Below, one piece after another: positions 1-4,853 of a stretch of 6,666 nucleotides of DNA. The notes beneath the pieces were generated by a model. The model did not search any database. It was given only the letters and a program-made list of their open reading frames with translations, and was not told the DNA's origin. The position numbers and the translations under genes were made by a program. Positions within the stretch are counted from its first letter, which is position 1; each line of letters opens with the position of its first letter. Origin of the DNA: an uncultured Clostridia bacterium (GTDB lineage Bacteria > Bacillota > Clostridia > Christensenellales > Borkfalkiaceae); contig CANPZH010000086.1 in NCBI GenBank assembly GCA_947589335.1, positions 1 to 6,666 of the forward strand, written 5' to 3'.

Positions 1-279
1 AGCGAGGGAAGAATGTCTCTTCGCGGATTTTTCTCCAACCGCACCCTTCTTCTGACCGTTCTGATCGGGATCGCGCTGAACGTCCTGCTCGCCGCCGTGC
101 CCTTCCTCGCCTCGGCGTTCGCCCTTGCGCCGCTCTCGCCTGTGCAGTGGCTTGCGGTCGCCCTCTGCTCTGTGTCGATCGTCCCGCTCGGGGAGCTCTA
201 CAAGTGCGCGGAGAGGGCGGTCATGCGGGGGAGAGGACTTCCGAAGCTCTCAAAAAGAGTGCGAAAAAAGGCGGCATGA
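1..279 (+). CDS. C-terminal end of a P-type cation-transporting ATPase (partial)
   Basis: The reading frame is open from base 1 and ends at a TGA at 277-279, so only the last 92 residues are visible. The pattern S-E-G-R-M-S-L-R-G-F-F-S-N-R, then a hydrophobic helix, a PFL turn, the segment PLSPVQW and a second hydrophobic helix matches the last two membrane helices (M9-M10, Cation_ATPase_C region) of bacterial PMCA/SERCA-type Ca2+ or cation pumps, where the order is FFSN - helix - PFL - PLS..W - helix. The tail is strongly basic (KLSKRVRKKAA), as expected for a cytosolic end. An ATG at 13 exists but is inside the family consensus, so it is not the true start. The catalytic DKTGT and nucleotide domains would be upstream of the window. 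Ion specificity cannot be read from this fragment. The last codons form half of a terminator hairpin. Confidence 0.72.
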   Translation, partial: SEGRMSLRGFFSNRTLLLTVLIGIALNVLLAAVPFLASAFALAPLSPVQWLAVALCSVSIVPLGELYKCAERAVMRGRGLPKLSKRVRKKAA

Positions 280-291
280 CCCGCCTTTTTT
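264..291. terminator. Bidirectional intrinsic terminator between convergent genes
   Basis: An 11-bp perfect stem (264-274 with 281-291: A6-GGCGG against CCGCC-T6) closes a 6-base loop, 275-280. Because the arms end in A6 on one side and T6 on the other, the hairpin works as an intrinsic terminator on both strands. On the plus strand the left arm is made of the final ATPase codons and the loop holds that gene's TGA stop. On the minus strand it starts 8 bases after the deacetylase stop codon (300-302). Confidence 0.85.
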
Positions 292-299
292 CCCGGCAT

Positions 300-977
300 T
301 CAATACCGGCGGAAGATATAGCCGTTCTCGCGGAAGTAGGCGATGATCGCGGGCAGGGCCTCCGCCGTCGCCCTGTGGGTCGCCGAGTCGTGGAGGAGGA
401 GCACGACGCTCCGCTTCCCTTCGGAGGTCTTCATAGTCTCGCGCAGAAGGCGGTCCGCGTCCGCATGGCGGATCTCCTCGTCCCCGCAGACGGCGTTCCA
501 CTGCACGATCCGGTACCCGAGGCTCTCGACGAGCGCGGCGCGCGCCTCGGTGTAGCCTCCTCCCGGGAAGCGGTACACCCGCGGCTTAACGCCCGTCACC
601 CGCGCGATGACGTTCTCGCAGGCGGCGATGTCCTTTTTCAGCGCCTCCGCCGAGGCGTAGATCTCGCGGTAGTTGTGGGTCGCCGAATGGACGCCCACGG
701 TATGTCCCTCGGCTGCGATCCTGCGGAGGACGTCTTCGCGGTCCCGCACGCGGTCGCTCACGACGAAAAAGGTCGCCTTCACGTCCTCCCGCTTGAGGAC
801 GTCGAGCACTTTGCCCGTGACGACGGTGCTGGGGCCGTCGTCGAAGGTGAGATAGACCTCCTTGGGCTCCTCCGCAAGGCCGATCGTCGCGGCGGCCTCG
901 GGACGTGCGCCGAGGCAGGCGAGGAGGGTCAGCAGCGCAACGAGCGCGAGCGCGAGGGGAAGATACTTTTTTTGCAT
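300..977 (-). CDS. Secreted or membrane-anchored polysaccharide deacetylase (NodB domain)
   Basis: Predicted metal-dependent deacetylase of the NodB/carbohydrate esterase 4 family, 225 residues, which removes N- or O-acetyl groups from peptidoglycan or another surface polysaccharide outside the membrane. The N-terminus has KK followed by a hydrophobic segment (residues 6-23), so it is exported; LLAC at 18-21 is an imperfect lipobox and Cys21 could be lipidated. NodB motifs appear in order: TFDDGPS 44-50 (Asp46 likely base, Asp47 metal ligand), H97-x3-H101 metal ligands, RFPGGG 136-141, W160-N with a following GD, and LLLHD 193-197 with catalytic His196. The start is the ATG at 977: no other ATG, GTG or TTG lies near the signal segment. 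A GAGGG sits only one base before it, unusually close for a Shine-Dalgarno site. The gene is divergent from galK and convergent with the ATPase. The exact substrate is not visible from the sequence. Confidence 0.9.
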   Translation of the reverse strand: MQKKYLPLALALVALLTLLACLGARPEAAATIGLAEEPKEVYLTFDDGPSTVVTGKVLDVLKREDVKATFFVVSDRVRDREDVLRRIAAEGHTVGVHSATHNYREIYASAEALKKDIAACENVIARVTGVKPRVYRFPGGGYTEARAALVESLGYRIVQWNAVCGDEEIRHADADRLLRETMKTSEGKRSVVLLLHDSATHRATAEALPAIIAYFRENGYIFRRY

Positions 978-1004
978 ACCCTCAGCTTGGTTATTTTCCC
1001 GCAG

Positions 1005-1034
1005 ATTATTTACATTTCCTGCCGATTGTGTTAT
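1005..1034 (-). promoter_or_regulatory. Possible weak promoter for the deacetylase, overlapping the galK promoter
   Basis: On the minus strand AATAAT (1010-1005) is a five-of-six match to the -10 consensus, with a poor -35 candidate ATAACA (1034-1029) at an 18-base spacing. This would start the deacetylase transcript near 998, about 20 bases before its ATG. It overlaps the -35 hexamer of the galK promoter on the other strand, so the two polymerases would compete. The assignment is tentative because the -35 is weak. Confidence 0.3.
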
Positions 1035-1037
1035 AAT
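1009..1037 (+). promoter_or_regulatory. Strong sigma-70/SigA-type promoter for galK with extended -10
   Basis: TTTACA (1009-1014) is separated by exactly 17 bases from a perfect TATAAT (1032-1037), and TGT directly before the -10 (1029-1031) gives the extended -10 TGn motif. With the usual spacing the transcription start falls on base 1044, which is the A of the galK ATG. No operator-like repeat is obvious nearby. Confidence 0.85.
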
Positions 1038-1043
1038 ATCCCC

Positions 1044-2237
1044 ATGATCATTCCGGACCAGAACCGTCTCGGCCGCCTCACGGCGGTCTTCCGCCGTCAG
1101 TTCGGGGGGACGCCCTCCCGTCTCTTCTCTTCGCCCGGGCGGGCGGAGATCGTCGGGAACCATACCGACCACCAAGGCGGGCGGGTGCTCGTCTCCGCGA
1201 TCTCCTGCGACATCCTCTGTCTCGCGGAGCCGCGGTCGGACGGGATCGTCGAGATCGTCTCCGAACATCACGGCCCCATCCGCTTCTCCGTGGGGGATCT
1301 CTCGGGCAGGGAGCGGGAAAAGGGGAAGTCCGTTGCGCTTGCGCGCGGCGTCATGTACCGTCTCGCCGAGATGGGCTATTCCTTCGGCGGATTTTCCGCC
1401 GTCACCGACAGCGTCATTTTCCGCGGCGCGGGGGTCTCCTCGTCCGCCGCGTTCGAAGTTCTCGTCGCGGAGCTCGTCAACCGTCTCTACTGCGGAGGGA
1501 AGATCACCCCGCTTGAGAAGGCGGCGGCGGCGCAGTTTGCCGAGAACGTCTATTTCGGGAAGCCATGCGGACTGCTCGACCAGTCGGGCGTCGCCTTCGG
1601 GGGGCTCAACCGCATCGACTTCGGAAAACCCAGCCCCGCCGTAGAGCGCGTTCCCGCGCCCGCGGGGTACCGGCTCGTCCTCGTCAACACGGGGGGCTCG
1701 CATGCGGCGCTCACTTCGCACTATGCGGATATCCGGCGGGAGATGGGGGAGGTCGCGGCGGCGTTCGGGAAGAGCGTCCTCGGCGAGGTCCCCTTCGGGG
1801 ATTTTCTGAAGGAGATCCCCGATCTCAGGAAGCGGACGTCCGACCGTGCGATCGTGCGCGCCTTTCATTTCTATGAGGAGAACCGCCGGGTGGACGAAGC
1901 CGCCCGCGCCCTCTGCGCGGGGGATATCCCCCGCTTTTTGCGGCAGGTGCGGGAGAGCGGAGAGAGCAGCCTCGCCTATCTTCAGAATTGTTTTGTCCCG
2001 GGAGAGCTCGCCCAGCCGATCGTCCTCGCCCTCAAGATGAGCGCCTCCCTCTCGGACGGCGCCTGCCGCATGATGGGCGGCGGATTCGCGGGCGCCGTGC
2101 TCGCCTTCTGCAGAGAGGGCACGGAGAGACGTTACGGCGCGGAGATGGCGCGCGTCTTCGGCAGGGAGAACGTCTATTATACCGACCTCCGCGAGGAGGG
2201 CACAACAGAGATCGAAATGCCGCGCCAGCGGATGTAA
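1044..2237 (+). CDS. galK: Galactokinase (GHMP kinase family)
   Basis: Cytosolic ATP-dependent kinase that turns alpha-D-galactose into galactose 1-phosphate, the first committed step of the Leloir pathway. It has 397 residues, the usual galactokinase length. Motif 1 is SPGRAEIVGNHTDHQGG at 30-46 (catalytic Arg33, sugar-binding region with His40 and Asp42). Motif 2, the ATP phosphate loop, is GAGVSSSAA at 128-136. CGLLDQ at 175-180 carries the catalytic base Asp179. Motif 3 is MMGGGFAG at 343-350. The NHTDH form replaces the textbook EHTDY; I recall this variant from Clostridia proteins annotated as galactokinase, so I read it as a subfamily trait, although an altered sugar preference is possible. 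The ATG at 1044 has no ribosome binding site and no alternative ATG, GTG or TTG lies before motif 1. GalM follows 10 bp downstream. Confidence 0.9.
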   Translation: MIIPDQNRLGRLTAVFRRQFGGTPSRLFSSPGRAEIVGNHTDHQGGRVLVSAISCDILCLAEPRSDGIVEIVSEHHGPIRFSVGDLSGREREKGKSVALARGVMYRLAEMGYSFGGFSAVTDSVIFRGAGVSSSAAFEVLVAELVNRLYCGGKITPLEKAAAAQFAENVYFGKPCGLLDQSGVAFGGLNRIDFGKPSPAVERVPAPAGYRLVLVNTGGSHAALTSHYADIRREMGEVAAAFGKSVLGEVPFGDFLKEIPDLRKRTSDRAIVRAFHFYEENRRVDEAARALCAGDIPRFLRQVRESGESSLAYLQNCFVPGELAQPIVLALKMSASLSDGACRMMGGGFAGAVLAFCREGTERRYGAEMARVFGRENVYYTDLREEGTTEIEMPRQRM

Positions 2238-2247
2238 GGAGAAAAAT

Positions 2248-3282
2248 ATGATCACCACAAGACCATTCGGCACCACACAGGACGGGCGCGAAGTGCTCGC
2301 CTTCACGATCGGCGAGGGCGATTCGTGCGTCACGATCTTAAACTACGGAGGGATCGTGCAGAGCCTGACCGTCCCCGACCACGACGGCAGACCGACGGAC
2401 GTGATCCTCGGCTATCCTTCGGTCGAGGGCTATGAGCGGAACGGCGGCTATTTGGGAGCGCTCATCGGGCGGTTCGGCAACCGGATCGGCGAGGGGAAAC
2501 TCACCGTCGACGGGAAGGAGTACAAGCTCTATTGCAACGACCGCGGGCAGCACCTGCACGGCGGGAAGGAGGGCTTCAACCGCAAGATCTGGGCGCATGC
2601 GATCGAGGGCGACGAGCTCACCCTCTCCATCCTCTCCCCCGACGGCGAGGAGAACTACCCCGGCAATCTGAAAGTTTCCGTCACCTACACCTTCCGCGGC
2701 GGCGAGCTCAGGATCCGTTACCGCGCGGAGACGGACCGCAAGACCGCGATCAACCTCACCAACCACGCCTATTTCAACCTCAGCGGGGAGGCGGACGGCA
2801 CCATTTTAGACCATGTGCTCTTCCTCGACAGCGATACGATCACCCCGACGAACCCCGCGATGATCCCCGTGGGCGGATACCGCGCCGTGGAGGACACCCC
2901 CTTCGACTTCACGACCCCCAAGGCGATCGGGAAGGAGATCGACGCCGACGACGTCGACCTTCGGCAGGGGAACGGCTACGACCACTGCTACGTCCTCAAA
3001 AACCGCCGCGGCGAATATGTGAAGTATGCGGAAGTGTTCAGCCCCAAGACGGGGATCCGCATGAGCTGTTATACCGATCTTCCCGCCGTCCAGTTCTATG
3101 CGGGGAACGGGCTCCACCAGCAGGGCAAGGGGGGCTATTACGGCAAGCGCGCCGGCTTCTGCCTCGAGACGCAGATGATCCCCAACAACGTCAACGTGCC
3201 CGAATATGCGGAAAAGGGGAGCTCCTATCTCGACGCGGGAACGGTCTACGAGTCCGTCTCCGCCTACCGCTTCGGATCGTAA
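2248..3282 (+). CDS. galM: Aldose 1-epimerase (galactose mutarotase)
   Basis: Cytosolic mutarotase that interconverts beta- and alpha-D-galactose (and often glucose), supplying the alpha anomer used by the galactokinase encoded just upstream. The 344 residues match the usual GalM length. Family signatures are NYGGIVQSL near the N-terminus, GRFGNRI, HLHGG at 102-106 (His104 conserved), NHAYFNLSG at 172-180 (His173, the likely general acid), NGYDHCY with Asp245, and FCLETQMIPN with Glu307, the likely general base. The start at 2248 is fixed by AAGGAG (2236-2241), six bases upstream, which overlaps the galK stop codon. This tight spacing supports a two-gene galK-galM operon ending at the terminator at 3324. 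No signal peptide or truncation is seen. Confidence 0.94.
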   Translation: MITTRPFGTTQDGREVLAFTIGEGDSCVTILNYGGIVQSLTVPDHDGRPTDVILGYPSVEGYERNGGYLGALIGRFGNRIGEGKLTVDGKEYKLYCNDRGQHLHGGKEGFNRKIWAHAIEGDELTLSILSPDGEENYPGNLKVSVTYTFRGGELRIRYRAETDRKTAINLTNHAYFNLSGEADGTILDHVLFLDSDTITPTNPAMIPVGGYRAVEDTPFDFTTPKAIGKEIDADDVDLRQGNGYDHCYVLKNRRGEYVKYAEVFSPKTGIRMSCYTDLPAVQFYAGNGLHQQGKGGYYGKRAGFCLETQMIPNNVNVPEYAEKGSSYLDAGTVYESVSAYRFGS

Positions 3283-3323
3283 ACCGCGGCCCTTACGGCG
3301 GCGGACCCAAGCAGGACAGCATG

Positions 3324-3358
3324 ATCGCTGCGGCGTCCGCCGCAGCGATAAATTTTTT
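3324..3358 (+). terminator. Intrinsic terminator of the galK-galM operon
   Basis: ATCGCTGCGGC (3324-3334) and its perfect complement (3339-3349) form an 11-bp GC-rich stem with a GTCC loop, followed by AAA and T6 (3353-3358). It lies 41 bases after the galM stop. Confidence 0.9.
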
Positions 3359-3379
3359 CACAAAAATTCAATTCGTATA

Positions 3380-3408
3380 TTGACATTTCAAAAAATGTGT
3401 TCTATAAT
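3380..3408 (+). promoter_or_regulatory. Perfect consensus sigma-70/SigA-type promoter for the small membrane protein
   Basis: TTGACA (3380-3385), exactly 17 bases, then TATAAT (3403-3408): both hexamers and the spacer are consensus, in an AT-rich island between GC-rich genes. The expected transcription start is about 3415, giving a 5' leader of roughly 24 bases. A 6-bp inverted repeat, ACATTT (3383-3388) and AAATGT (3393-3398), overlaps the -35 and spacer and could be a small operator, though in AT-rich DNA it may be chance. Confidence 0.92.
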
Positions 3409-3438
3409 GTTGGAAAGTAAATTTTCGGGGGGAATTTT

Positions 3439-3945
3439 ATGTATCTTGCAATCGGACTCATCACGCTGTTCCTGACGGGATTCATGCTCGTTTATTATGC
3501 ATATCTGTTCCGGAACACCGATCACGACGTCTCGTTCTTCATCAGCGTCGGGATCATCATCATGGTCATGAATCTGTTCACGAACGCTGCGACCGTGACG
3601 ACCGAAGTGGTCGACGGCGCAGAAGTCACCTCCTACGGGGCACAGGTGCTCTCCGTTCTCTATCTCATCATCGACGCCGTCTTCATCGCAGTCGGTTGGG
3701 CGGTAGACGTCGAAGGATCCAAGAACTTCTACACCTCCATCGGCCCTTGGTGCAAGGCGACCTTCACCGACGTTGCGACGGTCGGCTGGAAGGTGCTCTC
3801 CTTCGTCATCGCGCCCGCGGGCGTCGTCCTCTTCTTTGTGCACTATAAATCCAACCCCGTGCTCGCAAAGACCTGCGGCAAGGCGGGCGGCTGGGGCCTG
3901 CTCCTCTGGGTGATCATTCTCTGGACGATCCTCGGGATCATCTGA
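3439..3945 (+). CDS. Multi-pass membrane protein of unknown function
   Basis: I do not recognise a family for this 168-residue protein. Hydrophobicity suggests five membrane helices at about 2-24, 32-52, 70-90, 118-136 and 150-168, with the last helix ending at the C-terminus. The first loop holds RNTDHD (25-30), the second is acidic and polar (about 53-67), and the fourth carries KSNPVLAKTCGK. Cys105 and Cys146 are the only cysteines. No ATP-binding, protease or transporter motif is visible. The start ATG follows G6 (3427-3432) by six bases; this G run is a non-standard ribosome binding site that could pair with CCUCC using a G-U wobble. The gene stands alone between its own consensus promoter and a strong terminator, so it is a monocistronic and probably highly transcribed unit. 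Codon use resembles the neighbours, which argues that it is a real gene. Confidence 0.82.
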   Translation: MYLAIGLITLFLTGFMLVYYAYLFRNTDHDVSFFISVGIIIMVMNLFTNAATVTTEVVDGAEVTSYGAQVLSVLYLIIDAVFIAVGWAVDVEGSKNFYTSIGPWCKATFTDVATVGWKVLSFVIAPAGVVLFFVHYKSNPVLAKTCGKAGGWGLLLWVIILWTILGII

Positions 3946-3973
3946 CCGGCTTTTCGGACCATATCAAACATTC

Positions 3974-4002
3974 GGCAACGGATCGATTCCGTTGCCTTTT
4001 TT
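3974..4002 (+). terminator. Intrinsic terminator after the small membrane protein
   Basis: GGCAACGGA (3974-3982) pairs perfectly with TCCGTTGCC (3988-3996) around a 5-base loop, followed by T6 (3997-4002). It starts 28 bases after the stop codon. Confidence 0.92.
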
Positions 4003-4004
4003 AG

Positions 4005-4110
4005 TTCACGAAATTCTTTGCTCCCTCCCCCCCTTGCCCACCCCTTGAGGGGTGGGTGTCACGGCGATGCCGTGACGGAAGGGGTGTCGGTCGAAAAGAA
4101 TTTCCGTGAG
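4005..4110. repeat. Foldback intergenic repeat with nested hairpins (element A, copy 1)
   Basis: The ends are near-perfect inverted repeats: TCACGAAATTCTTT (4006-4019) against AAAGAATTTCCGTGA (4095-4109), with one extra base in the right arm. Inside are a pyrimidine-rich stretch with C7, a hairpin with a 9-bp stem and TG loop (4037-4056, CCCACCCCT/AGGGGTGGG) and a second hairpin with an 8-bp stem and GAT loop (GTCACGGC 4058-4065 and GCCGTGAC 4069-4076). The left 46 bases recur in the same orientation at 6555-6600. It lies just after a terminator and has no coding potential, so it looks like a REP- or MITE-type element. No target-site duplication was identified. Confidence 0.7.
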
Positions 4111-4398
4111 GAAACGCGCTCCTGCGCCTTAACTTACGGATTCTCTCATTCGTTTCATCGGACAACAAGCCGCAGGTATGCGGCAAATTGTGTGCGCTGC
4201 CGCAGGGGAACCCTGCTCCGCGCAGTAATTTGGGAAGCACAGAAGCGTGGTTCTGCTCGCGGAAGGAATTTTGGGAAGCAAAGGACACCCCTTTTGCTTT
4301 CGCTACGCTCAAGCACTTTCCCCTCAAGGGGACAGCAAGGATGCCCCACTTGGCGCCCCCTTGAGGGGGAGCTGTCACGAACAAAGTGAGTGACTGAG
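4111..4398. other. Gene-free mosaic of short palindromes and repeats
   Basis: No supported gene lies here; the open frames are short and made of repeat sequence. Visible structure: a CCGCA/TGCGG hairpin (4170-4183); a local direct repeat AATTTGGGAAGCA / AATTTTGGGAAGCA (about 4227-4239 and 4267-4280); GACACCCCTT (4284-4293), which is the inverse of AAGGGGTGTC in element A (4079-4088); the palindromes CCCCTCAAGGGG (4320-4331) and CCCCCTTGAGGGGG (4356-4369); and GTCAC/GTGAC arms (4374-4378 and 4390-4394) leading into the next repeat. It reads as several degraded or nested repeat elements. Confidence 0.6.
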
Positions 4399-4517
4399 GG
4401 GGTGTCATTACCAATTACGTCATACTGAGCGGAACGAAGTGGAGTCGAAGTATCGCACCTTATTACAATGCGGTCCATGTTTCGACAAGCTCAACATGAC
4501 GTATTAAGAACGTCATT
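4399..4517. repeat. Tandem intergenic palindromic repeat (element B, copy 1)
   Basis: This 119-bp stretch matches 4619-4737 at 110 of 119 positions by my hand count. It has near-inverted ends, TACGTCATACTGAGC (4416-4430) and GCTCAACATGACGTA (4489-4503), and two internal hairpins. The left one pairs ATACT (4422-4426) with AGTAT (4449-4453). The right one pairs CATGTT (4476-4481) with AACATG (4493-4498) around the loop TCGACAAGCTC, and extends by two pairs past a bulged C. The GTCAT.CTGAGC...GAAG and TTCGACA.GCTCA cores resemble dispersed intergenic repeats seen in many bacterial genomes. Confidence 0.85.
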
Positions 4518-4618
4518 CCGAATGTTTCTTTTTTACGTCATTTCGCCCCGCGCGCTGTTCTGTTTCTCTAAGCGCGGCACGAGCGCCAACGGCGCGAAGT
4601 AGCGGAGCGAGGGGGAAA
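4518..4618. other. Spacer between the two element B copies
   Basis: No gene or promoter is supported. ACGTCATT at 4510-4517 recurs at 4535-4542, and the 14 bases from 4535 (ACGTCATTTCGCCC) are identical to those at 4730-4743, so copy 2 looks like copy 1 with the 25 bases between these short direct repeats removed, or copy 1 gained them. The right part is GC-rich with GCGC-type inverted repeats and ends in GAGGGGGAAAGG before copy 2. Confidence 0.5.
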
Positions 4619-4737
4619 GGGGTGTCATTACCAATTACGTCATACTGAGCGGAACGAAGTGGAGTCAAAGAATCGCACCTTATTACAATGCGGTCCACAC
4701 TTCGACAGGCTCAGTGTGACGTATTAAGAACGTCATT
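4619..4737. repeat. Tandem intergenic palindromic repeat (element B, copy 2)
   Basis: Second copy of the 119-bp element, exactly 220 bp after the first and in the same orientation. The right hairpin is CACACT (4696-4701) with AGTGTG (4713-4718) around TCGACAGGCTC; its three changed base pairs relative to copy 1 all keep pairing. The left hairpin has lost one pair (T4451 in copy 1 is A4671 here). The outer ends (4636-4650 and 4709-4723) are inverted repeats with one mismatch in 15. Confidence 0.85.
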
Positions 4738-4785
4738 TCGCCCTACTCTATTTCTGATACGTCCTTCCGCACGGCGTATAGGCGG

Positions 4786-4813
4786 TTGGCAGTTCTTTCC
4801 CGCGGCGCATAAG
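4786..4813 (+). promoter_or_regulatory. Possible promoter of the ZIP transporter gene
   Basis: TTGGCA (4786-4791, five of six consensus) is followed after 16 bases by CATAAG (4808-4813, four of six). This would start transcription near 4820, about 34 bases before the ATG. The weak -10 makes this tentative. Confidence 0.4.
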
Positions 4814-4838
4814 ATGGAGTGACTGCGCCAATGCGCCG
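4803..4838. promoter_or_regulatory. Inverted repeat over the presumed ZIP promoter and leader
   Basis: CGGCGCAT (4803-4810) and ATGCGCCG (4831-4838) are perfect 8-bp inverted repeats, 20 bases apart. The left arm covers the candidate -10 and the right arm lies just before the ribosome binding site. It could be an operator for a metal-sensing repressor or, less likely, a leader hairpin. The arms do not match a Zur, MntR or Fur box that I recognise. Confidence 0.35.
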
Positions 4839-4853
4839 TCGGGGGTTTTACAA

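Noticed and set aside
147..2237. Long plus-strand open frame extending galK upstream to 147
   Set aside because: The part before 1044 runs antisense through the deacetylase gene, has low-complexity Arg/Gly/Ala composition and no family features, and galK has a promoter directly before 1044.
978..2333. Minus-strand open frame running through galK into the deacetylase
   Set aside because: Upstream of 977 the translation is Arg/Asp/Glu-rich shadow sequence of galK, caused by high GC content. The real protein starts at the signal segment.
3388..3843. Minus-strand 151-codon frame antisense to the membrane protein
   Set aside because: Very acidic, His/Asp-rich shadow sequence without a promoter or ribosome binding site on that strand; the plus-strand gene has promoter, start site and terminator.
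4155..4698. Two minus-strand open frames (4155-4478 and 4513-4698) with the same N-terminal sequence
   Set aside because: Their shared sequence comes only from the tandem element B copies; there is no ribosome binding site and the composition is not protein-like.
4005..4740. CRISPR array or structured RNA gene in the repeat region
   Set aside because: There are only two long copies at 220 bp and mixed palindromes, with no short regular repeats and unique spacers and no cas genes. No tRNA or rRNA fold was recognised.
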